DNA of 64,000 bases from contig JAGGNK010015336.1 of the NCBI GenBank assembly GCA_017590115.1, positions 186,001 through 250,000 of the forward strand, given 5' to 3'. The notes beneath the pieces are model-generated. The model was not told the DNA's origin and made no database searches. It saw only the letters and a program-made list of their open reading frames with translations. The translations under genes and the position numbers were made by a program. This stretch comes from Montifringilla adamsi. Lineage: Eukaryota > Chordata > Aves > Passeriformes > Passeridae. Position 1 is the first letter of the stretch. Each line of letters starts with the position of its first letter. Below, piece after piece: positions 50,698 through 63,011 of the stretch.

Positions 50698-50726
50698 ATC
50701 ACAGACTCCAGAGTGGAGTCTGTGAT
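50698..50726. repeat. Perfect 13-bp inverted repeat with 3-nt loop
   Basis: atcacagactcca (50698-50710), loop gag, then tggagtctgtgat (50714-50726). Arms match perfectly with about half G+C, so the hairpin would be stable. No terminator-like T run follows and no gene end is near. Confidence 0.92.
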
Positions 50727-53700
50727 TCACCCCAGAGAAGGGTATGGACAGAATCTGGTGCAGTGTCCTTCATTCATTATTAGTGGGTCTGACTCAGGGT
50801 CCTCTAGACTGGTGTGAACTGAAAGATGGAGACTTTGGGATTTTTAAAATTTCTGTTTTTTACAATTTGAAGAGACAGGGGAAAGTTTACAGCAAGCATT
50901 AATGGCAGTCAGAATGAAAACTGTCTCTGGAGTTCTTCTTGGGTTTGTGTTTCTGGTTCCTCCCTTTCTCTTCCGCTCCTCCGTTGATGACTGTGTTGTC
51001 ATTTCCTGTAATTCTCCACAAAATCCATATGGCAATCCCTGAAAATGTAAAGGCAATGGCAAAGAAAATATAATAATAAGAAATAATAAAGATTTTAAAA
51101 TTACTTTTTTTTTTATGGTAAAAAAGTGTGCTGTTTCAGGTCCCCACCTCTAAAACCTTTAACCTTTCTTGAATCTTGTTTTCTTTCCACCCAGGACTGA
51201 ATTATCCTGTTGTGACTGAAAGGAGAAAGAACTGCAAGTAAATACTCAGGCAGTGTCTTCAGGGACATTTCTACACATCCTAGGGGACAGCCAAGACATT
51301 TGGCTATTTCATAGTGTGCTCATCTGGTACAAGTCGAGACTGGGATCCATTTATCTCTGGGCTGTCCTCTTCACACTTCCAGTGAGGGACCATGGCTGGC
51401 TCTAGATGTCAAAGAATTAATCAAGAATTTACCCTTTTTTCCTCATCCCAGCATTATCCTGCTGTTCTGCAAAGCCTGTAAGACTCTGTAGGGTGGAAGG
51501 TGCTGTTTATGAAATATGTGCTATTCCTAAATTTGGTGATTGTGACATTAGTCTGTAATTTTTGCTCATGACTGATTTGGAAGGGATCTCACTATGCCAC
51601 TTGCCTGTGTTTGTTGTGTCTGCCCACTACCTGTTTGCTTCACATTGAGGCTAAAATGTTGGAGTGGAGACCATGTTTGTGTCCTGCTTTTTCACAGCCT
51701 AGGGGAAAGGGATAGAAACAGTTTTTACATTACACAAATGAAATCGCCTACTGGATTCCTGAGTTGCAAAAACATTGGAAGAAAAAGCAAAGGAATATGC
51801 AATCAAAGAGGTTTTTTCTTAGAAAAAACCTGCTGAACAGAGACATGGATATGAATCACTAAAACACATATATCCCTTTATTAAATTTATTCACATAGGA
51901 ATGGATCCCCCTCATTACTAAGTTGCTACATTTTTTTTTCCTTTATACTCAATATTTGAGAACGTCTTTACGGATCAATTAAATCTCAGCTCCACTGATT
52001 GCATCATCCACTGTTCAAACACTGGTTTGAAGTTCCTGAGTCATTTTCTGATGTCAGTCTGAAGCAACTGAATTGACTCAAGTGACTGATATTCCATGTA
52101 CAGAATTTAGCTGGGAGCAGAGCTTGGTTTCCCTTCCACGATGGCATGGCCAGAGTTAAGTTGAAAAGAAATGGCCTCTTTTGCCCTAATCTTGCCTTTT
52201 CAGTGGAATTCTCCTGAAATCGCATTTGCCATCCAAATGTTATTTTACGTGTGCACAGCACTGCTTTTTCATTTCTCACTTTACACACTTGCAAGCATTA
52301 GGTAACATTGAATCCCACCTATTTCACTAGAAAAGAGCAATACTTTGGGAGCATCCTGCTCTCAAGTTGTATAGGTACCAGAGTTCCCCTGGTGCTCCCA
52401 CACTGATCCAGTTTGGTGTTATGGGAAACATGACTTTCACCACATTTCACACTGGATAGATTTAAGACCACAGTCAAGCAGAAGAATGAAGAGATCCAGA
52501 GAGTGGAACAGCCAACTCTGGATAGGCATTCCTAAAGAAAAGCCACCATAATTCTGCAGTCTCAGAAGTCTGAGGGTGGAGCCCAGGTATTTTAAGTATT
52601 TGTGTTGTGTCACAGAGCCCACTGTGACCCTTGGCACCTGGCTACAGTGGTTTACTGCCTTTGGAGTATAATTTAGATACACTTCAGCATGACAGAAGCC
52701 CAGCCAGTGACCAGAGTGAATGCGTGCTTCCCTGTCCTCATCTCCTTCATGCTGAATCAAGCACCACTGGAACAACTCACTAAATCAAACCTGGTGCAGA
52801 TCCCAGTTGAATACTCATCTTTTGGCGGAATTTTCAATGTTAAATTTACTGTTCCAGATCACTGTGCTGCTGTTTGAGAAGCAGTGCCAGCATAAGAGGC
52901 TAGTGGGGAAGTCTAAGCAAAGAGCCAGGGCAGAATGCATTTATATTGAACAGCAGCAGGAGTGAAAATGCTGAACCCAATTCCTACATTGATTTCTCAA
53001 GATTCAACTTCTGCTAAATTATTTATATCTTTTTTTTCCCCCTTCTTCCTAAATGACATTTTACAAACCACAGCTCAAACTTCTTGACTGTCTCATGGCA
53101 GGTAAGTTTTCCAGAAGTCAGATTAGCCCTCTTACTCTTTTTCAGTGAGTGAAGATGCTCTTTGAAGCAGGAGACACAGAACATAAAATTCCATGGAAAG
53201 CTGGATACTGAATACTGGAGATACCATTTCCTCAATGATCTTCCTTTGCTGGAGAGGGAAGAGTTTTTAATCCCTGTTCCCAGTCAGAAGTCTTCTACCT
53301 GTGCATCCAACAGCAATTTGTCATTGCAGCCATAGGAGAAAGTTGGGACCTGTAAGTTCTTTACAGGTTCATTGGTTCATATTTTTTCAAGCATCACCTA
53401 ATCATTAGTTCCTTAAATAATTGTTTTAAATAATTTACTTGCATTAAAAGAGCTCAGTAAAAGAGTAGAGGAATAGAAAGTCATCCTGACACCTGTAGTG
53501 GCTTCCCACAGATAATTGGAGGAGTTTTTCACCCTGGTTGAGTTGCTACTGTATTTCCAAGGCAGGAGACTCAACCAGGTGGCCTCAAACACCCATTTGA
53601 GGAACGTTCTTCCATCACAGCTTAACCAAAGGCAGCATCTTCTGCGGTGAGCCAGGCAAGCCTGACTCAGCTGCTCTCTCATGCCATCCCTCTTCTACTG

Positions 53701-55189
53701 AAAACTGCAAATCTTAGTTTGATATCCCATTAATGCTCTCTGGAGTACTTTCTGGCTGGGAACATGTTAGATGCCAGCAAAACACATGGGAATTGCAGTT
53801 TCACATTCACAATTTAGTAGCTGCACTGAGCCAGAGATTCAGTTGAGTTTATTAGTTAAATTATTATTTCTCCGCACTGCCCAGACATCACAAGGAGGAC
53901 ATACATCTCACGTTTTTTTGGGGTTTTTTTGGTTTTTTTAATTCCTGGCTTAATATCTCATTTTAATTCCAAGTTATGCGTTCAACTACTACAAAAATCC
54001 TTATTCACCTTGAATTATCTGGCCTGCATAGTTGTGAGCCCTCATTCCCCAGGTATTCTAAGCATAGAAAATTGACAGATGAAAGTGGTGGCAAGTCACA
54101 AGGTGACTGATTTGTATAAATACAGCTACTACTGCTGTGACAAGCCTGGGCAGAGTTTCAATCCTGGCAATGCCTGTGTTCTCTTCAGCAAGAAACACAC
54201 AAGAACAAATTCCAAAAGAATCTCTGGCTCGTGGGCTTTGTCTTACTAAGAGAACAATCAGGAGACAAACAATCCAAAAAAAGTTTCATGTCTTCTGATA
54301 TTGTTGAAATGCAGAAGAATGCTTAAATATTTTTCAAACCCCCATCTGCTCTGTCTTTGGCTGTCTTCTTCACCATGTACATGGCAGAAAGAATTAGAGG
54401 CAAAAACAGCTCACCTCTTTTCTATACCAAAAGATCCTCATTCTTCTTTTCTCATCTCCCACCAACATCAGCATGTTTAAATGCTGACTTCTGCTGCTTC
54501 TACCCCCCTTCTGATTTTTAAGACATCCATGTATTTTTACCAACTCCTGAAGTTTTATGGCAAGTCTCACCATTGGTTTTTTAAAGTCCCAGGCTCTAAG
54601 ATCACTTGACCACCTTTAACAAAAACAAATCAAGCCATCAGTGATGTGGACTATCATTGAACATCCTAATTCTTGCTGTAAAAATAATTTATAAAAATTT
54701 TTATTGTGTGTTAATCTTATTAATAATATTTACACGATGCTAGAATCTCTGCCAAATTTTCATACCTGTCTGAAATCCCATTTAATAGGTTCTTCTCCCT
54801 AAAAAAATTCTAACGGGGACTAAGTTGAGGCTGCATATACTTGGCTTATTCCATATTTTGCATAAACCCAAAATTCAATCTTTAAAAGATGACTAAGATC
54901 TTAAAAAGTGACCAAATGTGAAAAGGTAAAAAAGGCAATGCAAAATATATAGGGGTGAGCTGTTCCTTCATTTACCAAGAAACTGTGAAACAACAAACAC
55001 ATGTCTGAAGAAACCAAGGGAAAGCAGCATCAGATGCTGCCTTCTGAAGAATTCAATGAATATCTTGGCATGAGCTGTAGGACAAGGAAGAAGAATCAGT
55101 GCAAGGTGAAAAGTTGCATTTATTGTACCTTTTTACTCTACATGGCTTAGTTAGTAGCCCTGCAAGTGGACAACTGAAAAGACAGACCA

Positions 55190-55520
55190 TATAATATAAG
55201 AAAAATTAGACTGAAGGACATTACAATCATCCAGTCCTTGTGTGTGAATGAAGGATTAATTCATCTGAAAACATCCTTGGCAGGTGTTTGCCTAATGCAT
55301 TATTAAAAATTTCAGTGACAGAGATTCCCATCTTGGTAAACAATAGTCTTCAGTGTTTGTTGTCCTTAAAAGTTTTTCTCCTTTTCTGACTTGAATGTCT
55401 CTTGCTGAACTTGCACTAATTATTTTTTGTTCTGCCAACAGTAGATATGAAGAACATTTTAATCTTCTCTTTCTGAAACAATCTTGCCACAGCTGTGAAT
55501 GCAAGGGCAGTATTCTCAGG
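55190..55520 (-). mobile_element. Ancient CR1/L3-like LINE relic
   Basis: acaatcatccagtccttgtg, taaaaatttcagtgacagag, attcccatcttggtaaacaa and ttgcactaattattttttgt line up with the antisense 3' part of an old amniote CR1/L3. Diverged and non-coding. Confidence 0.5.
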
Positions 55521-55600
55521 AGCAAAAAGCCACAGATACAGTATTTTCTAGGTTCCTGTTTTCCTCTTGATCCCTCCACCCAGTCTCTTGGGTTTCCTGC

Positions 55601-56210
55601 TGTTGGGATGACCCAAGACTCCCTTTTTCCCAGCCCGATGGCCGAAGAAGGAGTCGGGATTCTTCGGCTCTGGTTCACAAGGTTGTTTATTATCTATTAT
55701 CCAAAATATTTTCTCTCAGACCCGCGGAGGTCTGATCTGCAGGTCTGTCAAGGGCACACTGCCCGCCCCTGGGCTGGTGTCTACATTTTACACTATGAAC
55801 TAGGTGTACTTTATTTACAGTTATTTTCCAGTACCTATCATCTATGTTAGACTGACTACTTCTATTCTAAACCAATCCAAATGTGCCAGGATCACCCAGA
55901 ACATGGAGGTTAGGACAGAGAAAGAAGGACAGGGAATGCCCAAATTCCTCCATCTTGGGACTCCAAACCCCTGTTCTAAAAGTCCCAAAATTCTACTTTT
56001 CACCCTGTGGCAACTACTATTATGCTACTTAAACTTCTGGGACTTGTAATTCTTCATACAAAGTTGGTAATTTGCTCCATGGGTTAAGATTGAAATCCCA
56101 AGTGTCTTTGGCTTCCTGCCAGGACTCCCCAGCCGCCTGCCAGGACTCCAAGCCCCTGCCAGGATCTTGAGCCATCCAGGGCACCCAGAGGAATGTCCTG
56201 GGTTCTGACA
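55601..56210 (-). mobile_element. Solo LTR of a passerine endogenous retrovirus, 610 bp
   Basis: On the minus strand it starts tgtcagaacccaggacattc and ends gtcttgggtcatcccaaca, with AATAAA at 55691-55686 near its 3' end and a short GC-rich ccgcgggtc block before it. Clean TG...CA ends and good preservation suggest a rather young copy. No internal viral genes. No clear target-site duplication is visible. It lies about 180 nt past the poly(A) signal of the gene at 56.5-57.5 kb, on the same strand. Confidence 0.8.
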
Positions 56211-56387
56211 CCAGTCCACCTCCAGATTTTTTCTGCATGGTCCATGTATCTTGAAAAATCATACTGCATACTGGGCTCAGGATATCTGAGGCCCTTCTAG
56301 TGTTGAGCAGAGGAGAAGCTGCTTTCTCTGAGCCACTTGTTTGAACATCTGAGAAATGGCAGAGTTGTTCACCAATATCACCTTATT

Positions 56388-56393
56388 TTTATT
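56388..56393 (-). terminator. Poly(A) signal AATAAA of the 333-aa gene
   Basis: Canonical AATAAA on the minus strand (tttatt on plus), 94 nt past the TGA. It implies a short 3' UTR ending near 56.37 kb, before the solo LTR. Confidence 0.6.
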
Positions 56394-56486
56394 TGGTGGA
56401 TTACTAATATCTCCACACCCTCTTCTGAAGACTTCTATCTAAGCACTCAGTCTAAAACAACTTCCTGGGTACCTGTGCTGTGACAT

Positions 56487-57488
56487 TCAGTCATCATCCA
56501 CCTGGATGATATCTCCCAAAGCCATCCTTCTAATAGACTGCCTCCTCACAAGAGAGGCTTCATCCATTTCCCTCTGCTTTGCTCCTCGTTCCTTCTGCTT
56601 TTTGGACACATTTTCAATGAGCTTGCTGGCGTCACTGAGGGTTTTTTGTGTTCTCTGACCTGCAGTTTTCTTCGTGCCTTCTCCAACACTTGGATCCGTG
56701 GCCTTTAAGGGTTTGGCTTTCCCTGTGTCTTCCTGCTGCTCTTTTGTGTGTCTTAATCTGAATCGGCGCCGAGAAACATTTTGGCAGGGGTCAGGGATGC
56801 TGTCAGGGCTGTTGGGGTCTCCATGCATGTCAGACACCTGGAGAGTGGGGATTAATGGCTTAAAGATGGTCTTGGGAGCCTCCTCAGCCCCTGCCTGCTT
56901 AGTTGGCTTGGGGGTTGTCTCTGAAGGCAAAATAATTTGGATTTCTCCAAGGGGCTTGCTGCTTTTAGGGGGCAGAGGATCATCTTTGTTCTCCAGAGCA
57001 GCCTTCTCATTCAGCTTTATCTTTTGGAGGTTTCCCAGCTCCCCCTGAGCCAGGTTCTTTACCCTTTTCACATGGGGTTCATTGTGCATGGAGTTGATCA
57101 CCATCAGCTTCTGGGCAGCCATTTGGGCTTCTCTCTGGATGCTCATAATCTTTTGGAGCTGGGCTTCTTTTACTTCCACAGGGATCTCCAGAGGGGCCAA
57201 CTTCACTGGTCTCTTCAGGGTAATGTTCTCTGTGCTGCACAACTCATTTGCACGATGCAGGCTGGGAGATAAAACTCCCTCCTTTTTCACCTTTTCTGGA
57301 CACAATTTTTTCTCACCCTGGCATAGCTTCTCTGAAATCCTTGGAGGTGGAGGCTGGAAACCAAGGTTTCTCTGATCACTTCCTGGCTTCCCTCCTGCCA
57401 GGAGGAGAACTGGATTTTTCTCAGGCTGTAGGTTCACAATCGTGACTTCACTGACAGTGCAGTTATACTTGGGCTTTTCTTCAGCCAT
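56487..57488 (-). CDS. Unrecognised 333-aa protein, last (possibly only) coding exon
   Basis: I do not recognise the family. The frame runs from ATG 57488-57486 to TGA at 56489-56487 with no break. It is lysine-, proline- and glutamine-rich with no signal peptide or membrane segment. Visible parts: a Pro run (residues 46-49); a predicted helix from about 103 to 134 (EVKEAQLQKIMSIQREAQMA); a basic cluster RRRFRLRH (240-247); a charged helical C-terminal third; a protein-kinase-A-like RRQS (315-318); and an acidic end, QVDDD. A nuclear or cytoskeletal adaptor role would be a guess. A strong acceptor (ttttctttcag, AG at 57499-57498) lies nine bases before the ATG and AATAAA lies 94 nt past the stop, so it looks like a genuine terminal exon. 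The frame stays open across the acceptor (phase 0), so an upstream coding exon cannot be excluded. Confidence 0.75.
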   Translation of the reverse strand: MAEEKPKYNCTVSEVTIVNLQPEKNPVLLLAGGKPGSDQRNLGFQPPPPRISEKLCQGEKKLCPEKVKKEGVLSPSLHRANELCSTENITLKRPVKLAPLEIPVEVKEAQLQKIMSIQREAQMAAQKLMVINSMHNEPHVKRVKNLAQGELGNLQKIKLNEKAALENKDDPLPPKSSKPLGEIQIILPSETTPKPTKQAGAEEAPKTIFKPLIPTLQVSDMHGDPNSPDSIPDPCQNVSRRRFRLRHTKEQQEDTGKAKPLKATDPSVGEGTKKTAGQRTQKTLSDASKLIENVSKKQKERGAKQREMDEASLVRRQSIRRMALGDIIQVDDD

Positions 57489-57497
57489 TGGGGCACT
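57489..57497 (-). other. Exon start and splice acceptor of the 333-aa gene
   Basis: Nine transcribed bases (agtgcccca) separate the acceptor from the ATG. The pyrimidine stretch ctgttttctttc before AG is close to ideal. The ATG has C at -3 and G at +4, a middling start context. No partner donor could be picked out to the right. Confidence 0.65.
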
Positions 57498-60378
57498 CTG
57501 AAAGAAAACAGATGTGGAGATCACTCTCCTACATTGTGTAAATCCCAAGTTAGATTTTTATGCAATGTTTAGAAGTTTGAAAAGAGTGAGAAACTTGGTG
57601 TCTCTTGAAGTGTACTCCTGTTAACCTTAAATCCTAATCACTGCGCTCCTTAAACTGCCTCGGCTCAGGGTAATCCAAAATAAAGGGCAAATTTAGTCTC
57701 CATATCTAGAGAATTAATTAACCTGGCAGCTGAGGAATCAGGGCTTGTATCCTCCATGTCTGTCAAACATTTCCATTCTTCTTCCTATCCTGTCCCAAAA
57801 ATTGACTCCTTTCTAAGCAGTGAGCAGGGCCAGACTGTACACTGCACTCACTAATTTAAATGAAGTTTAAACTACAAAACATGGAAAACACCAGAGGATA
57901 ACTGTTAGTTTGGGGAAGCAGCTAGTTGAGGTTCAGACATTGGTCCTTCTCTTTTCTTCTGACATTCTGTGATCTGGACTTTTGCATGTACTAGCATGTG
58001 CTTTAAAGGATAGAGAAGTTCCTTCATTTCCACCAAAATTCTGCCTAGTTTCACAAAGTACTTTTCCATAAAGAAGAGACCAACAAACTGATAATGATTT
58101 TGCTTGTGTCAATGGAAAATACCCTGAAATGTGCCAAAATGTTGTTCAGAATACTGTGGATATTGTTCAGTTTCAAAAACAGTGTGTCTGGGGTATTAAC
58201 TAAAGACACTGCTATATGACAGATGTGGCAAACCTGGAGTTATTTACTTGCCTTTGTTCAGAGAAATGTTATGGCATGGCTGGGAAATAATATAAGGATC
58301 AAAAATTAATGATCATTATTGTCAATAATATAAGAATCTCATGGTACACAGGTCTTTGCTGTTCAACTTTCTAGTCCTGCCTGGGCAGTGACAGGCTCAT
58401 GGGCAGCGTCAGGAGATGGGGCTTGCTGCTCTTGCTTCTACCCAAACAATGAAGTACCCTTCTCTAAGGTAACTTTTCATTTCCACTCTGGTCTTTGTAC
58501 ACACTGTAGGTTTTAAGGGAGAGACAAAAACAATATTCTTGGCTGTATCTCAGTATCTCAGACTTCTAGCCCTTATTATCACAAAGATATGTTATTAAAT
58601 TATAGTATTAACCTGGTTTTCCTCTGGCAAATAAAGAACATGAGCTCCTTTCATCTCATCTAATTAAGTCTGTTTTGCTAATTCCTGTTCAGTGTTATTG
58701 GTGGGATTTTTTTAAGTGCCCAAGCTTAGTATCATTGTAAATAAAAATTATATCATCCTGCCCTTTCAGTTTCTTTCTGTTTTCCAGGAAATGCTTAAGA
58801 CTGCCCATGGCTCTGTAAATGTGAAGTGAAATAAAATAAACATAAATAAGCCCTTGTACTGAAATGTAGGCATATAAAACAATGGGGGAGAATCAAAGTT
58901 CTAATGCAAATGGAGATATGGGAGTGGAAAGGAAGAAAAGGCAAACAATGTAGTATCAATGCATTATCATTTTGGAAAATATTTTGGTTAAAAAACTTTT
59001 ACTTACCTTTAAAAATCTAGTACATGTCTAAAACCCAACCACCCAGCCAAGCCTATAGAACAACCTGCCTAGATAATGTGTCTTTCTACCCAGGACCATT
59101 TTTTGTTCTCCTGCTGGTTTCAGACAATAATGACCAAGTGATTGGTTCATTCTCTGCTGCAGTCTTCTGAGGACAATTCAGACATGTTAAGAAGGCTTGG
59201 AGAAATCTTATACACTACCTAAATCTGACTGGAGTCCAAATGTTAATGCACTTAAACCCCATCCAAGGCTGATGTGCAAGATAAGCTGCATCCTCTGTTC
59301 CCACTCACATTTTACTCAGTATATTCCAGAAATATCTGTCTGCTATGTATATACTCCCACCAAAAACTTAATTAAATAATTGGCCCAATCTTGTGTAGGT
59401 AATTGCTCTGTGCCCAAAATTCCCTTTGCAGTCAATGAGAGACCCAGGTAAAGAATGATTGCTTCAGGTCCTCTGGATCAAAGTATTACGGTAGTGATAT
59501 TGTCAAAGGGACCACCATCATTTATTTAGAAACCACAACCTTCATGTAATTTAAACACTTTCCTTCCTGGTCTCAGCTTGCTGATCCTTCTGATATAAAC
59601 TGCACAGTAATGGGACAGCAGAAATAGAAGTGTCACAGTACATTACCCCTATTTAACTAAATTTACAATATGCCCAGTGGAAAATTGGCATGGAGTGATT
59701 TCAGATCTAGGAAACTTGGTGTCCTCTTTGACCAGGAATCTGATGTCCCTCTAAAGCCATCTCAGTACCCAGACTTAGGTCCCTAGAGACAGGGGTTTCT
59801 ACTGCTTTTAACTCATTTTGATTGCAGGAGTTGTCTCATTGCAGAGCAATAAACACTTGATTATAAGCTATAAGTGAGATTTTGGAAGAGTCTTACAGAA
59901 ACCTTGCACATCAGCTTGATGGCTGGATGAAGAGAAGGGATTGAGCTGAGGTTTCTTTCCAGTGTTGGTCCTCACCTGTGTTGTTCTACATCTGATGAAA
60001 TCAGACAGACACAAAGCAGCCTCAGGCACCCTGAGGTGTCCTATTGGCACACACCTGGTAAAAATGGGCAACCAAAGGCAGCCAAGCACATAGCATGAGT
60101 TTAGATAACCTGACAACCAGCTGGACTTCAGCCAGGAAGTCAATCTGTCAGCAGGGAAAAGAAGCAGGTTGTTGTGCTGTCACAGAGCCCTGCAGGGCTT
60201 GAGATCCAAACCACTATTTTATGCACGTCACTTCCCCATATGGCTCCAAAATACTTCACCAGCTCAGACCTGTCATGGCTATACCTGCCAGGAGGTAATA
60301 TTTGGTTGGTAATATTTGGTTGATACCACACATGATTATAGATACATCATGACTGAAGGGAATCCTTTAAAAATCTGA

Positions 60379-60511
60379 GTGTTCAAGGTCAGTTTGGATG
60401 GAGCTTTGAGAAATCTGGTCTAGCAAAGTTGTCCTTACCCATGGCAGGGGGGTTGGAATTATCTTGTTTTGAAGGTCACTTCCAACCCAAACCATTCTAT
60501 GGATCTACGAT
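60379..60511 (+). mobile_element. CR1 LINE 3' fragment
   Basis: gttcaaggtcagtttggatg, aatctggtctagcaaagttg, ggcaggggggttggaattat and ccaacccaaaccattctatg. Sense, 5'-truncated. Confidence 0.9.
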
Positions 60512-62870
60512 CTTTGCTTCCTTTAAAAATCCCTGTTTTCTTAGTCACCCTCAGGAGGTTTTCTCTCCTTTCTCAATGAAACCAAATTTGTAGTGCATTT
60601 CATAAGACATTAAAAAAAAGAAAGCAAGCACGTGCACGGGCACACACTCAAAACCACCACTCTAAACCCTGAACTCTTCCTACATAGCAAAAAGCTTTAA
60701 TCTCATTGCTACAGGATAATCTGTAGTGATAAGCAGATGTTACACAATTCTGAAGCTTTTCCTTCCCATCATCACGTGTATCAACTGATTGCTGCAGTTC
60801 AAAGGGGAGGACAGAAATACCTAAGAAAGGAAGTTCACACATCAAATCCTCCAGCTTATCTGGCTGAAAGCTTCTCCCAGAGTGGATTTTATTTTAGTTC
60901 AGTTCCAAAATAAACACCAAGCCTTCAGTGTGCTTTAATTCTCCATGTGATGCCTGAAGCTCTGCCACTGAAAACCCTTCTGGCATGTGGAGATCCATTA
61001 CACATGCTGTCATTCATCAGGGGAGAGAAACAATTCAGTTTAAACATCTGGGGATGAATGGCTTTGCTTCCACTGCAGATTGTTTATGTACAGTAAATAG
61101 CTCAGGTCATCATGAATGAACAATGCAGAAAACAGAGCCAGCGCCTGAATAATTCCCAGAAAACCCTTAAATATGCAGCCTTGCACTTTGTCAGATGGCA
61201 TCATTATCACACCTGCAATATCAGGGACTTAAATAATCATTTTCTGTGCTAGAAAAATTTAAGAATGTTATATTGTCTGTGAGCCAGTGAGTCTGAGGAG
61301 GTCAGAGGGTCCATTGGGCTGAGAAAGATAAAACATAACTGTGTTCATAATCATCAGTACTGAACACAGTGCTAACATCACACCTGGCTGTCTTGGATCC
61401 CAAAACAAACAGGTACCAAGGTGGACTGACTACAGGGACTTCATACAAATAAATTCTTGCTGTGTTTCCTCAGTGCAGGATCCACAGATAATATCTCATT
61501 CTGCCACAAATCCCTTTGCACCACTGGTATCTTAAAACAGCAGTGGCAGCAAGAAGAGTTTCAAAACAGAATAAAGAAAAGACATTTGAGTGCTCTGAAA
61601 ACCAGCTCATTATCAGGGAACTGGTTTCAAATCCCTTTTCCCCCACAAACTGCTCATGAGATGGAAGAGAAGATGTTTCTTCCCTCTGTGACTGTGTTTT
61701 TCACCTGTGAATTTGTACTGACTTCCTCTCCTGAACCATAGGACACTAGAGAGTGTAAGCTACTCAGCAACAGGGGAAGTGAAGTTACATTAGTTTCCAA
61801 AACAGGTTCAATTCAAGGTAATGTAATTTTCAGAAAACAAGTGCTCTATAAAAGGTGGTACCTGTTGAATAATCAAAGCCTGAAAACAAATCTGTGATTA
61901 CTTGAAAATTATGTCAAGTACAAATTTTGCTTGTAGAGGAGTTCTTACATATTGGGTTTCATTTTGCAGTGGAGTGAAGGTGAAAACATTGTGACACATG
62001 TTGTGAAAACATTTCAAATTTGTTCATAAAATTTGGCGGATCTTAAGAGCAATTACCCAATTTTATACAACGTGACACACATCTTATTCCTAATATTATT
62101 ATTATTTTAATAGCTCCTCCCTGAATTCATGAGAAGACCATTTTGAGTTCTAGGAAACCCACAGCAGATTGTCCCTTGCAGGAACACTCAAGTTCCAAAC
62201 CATGGAGTCTCCAGATTTCCCATATGCCTCCCAAGCTTTAATGAGCAGCCTCAGTCTTGGGAAGCTTCTACTGGGATTTGCAATATTGCAGAAAAGAAGG
62301 GGAAGTGCAGAACTCCAGTCCTAATGACAAGTCATATAAACTAACTTTTCCAATTTCCACCTCTAAATAGGGACATTGTTCCTTATTTAGATCATGACAA
62401 AATTTTATAAAAAATTAATTATAATAATAGGCTTCTAAATCCAGATTTAAGATATAAATAAATGACCTGTTTTTCAACAGTAGCGCTGGATTTGACTCCT
62501 TAAATTCAGCCAACTTATTTAAGGATCTAGACTGTAACTCAAAATTCCAGCTTCAGCCTCAAAAATCTTAGTGTCTCTTGTTAGAATAAAGGAAATTGAT
62601 TTCCCAAAGTTCTGAACACCTCTGAACCCCTGCCCTCTCAGCAAGAGTGTGTGAGAAGTAAGGGCCTGTACATGCAGCTGGACCACTGCTGACTAGGGGT
62701 GTGTGTCTGACATCACAGCACAAGCCTAAACTTTCTCACTGCTGTGAAGGAAGAGAGGCAGAGATGAAAAATGCAGTATTTCCTGCTAACTACCAGCTCC
62801 TGCTTATGTTACATGCCCACAAAATCACAGCATGAGCAGACAAAGAGATTGAGCTCTTCCCTTGCTGGGT

Positions 62871-63011
<141 letters not shown>

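Larger units (their letters stand above)
34251..56364. other. Intergenic, repeat-rich sequence
   Basis: About 22 kb between the CpG island and the end of the gene at 56.4 kb. I see CR1 copies (35.4, 38.1, 38.5, 42.1, 45.3, 46.2 and 48.7 kb), LTRs (41.2, 48.9 and 55.6 kb), old LINE relics (40.3, 44.1 and 55.2 kb), simple repeats (38.4, 47.9 and 48.5 kb) and two perfect hairpins (35.93 and 50.70 kb). The stretches 35.6-38.0, 38.7-40.3, 42.6-44.1, 46.6-47.8 and 49.4-55.1 kb hold nothing else I can name. No exon is supported. Confidence 0.6.

Noticed and set aside
55395..55850. 151-codon plus-strand frame.
   Set aside because: It spans the end of an old LINE relic and a reverse-oriented LTR; no coding signal of its own.
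56674..57445. Plus-strand frames of 65-124 codons opposite the 333-aa gene.
   Set aside because: They are shadows of the long minus-strand coding exon.
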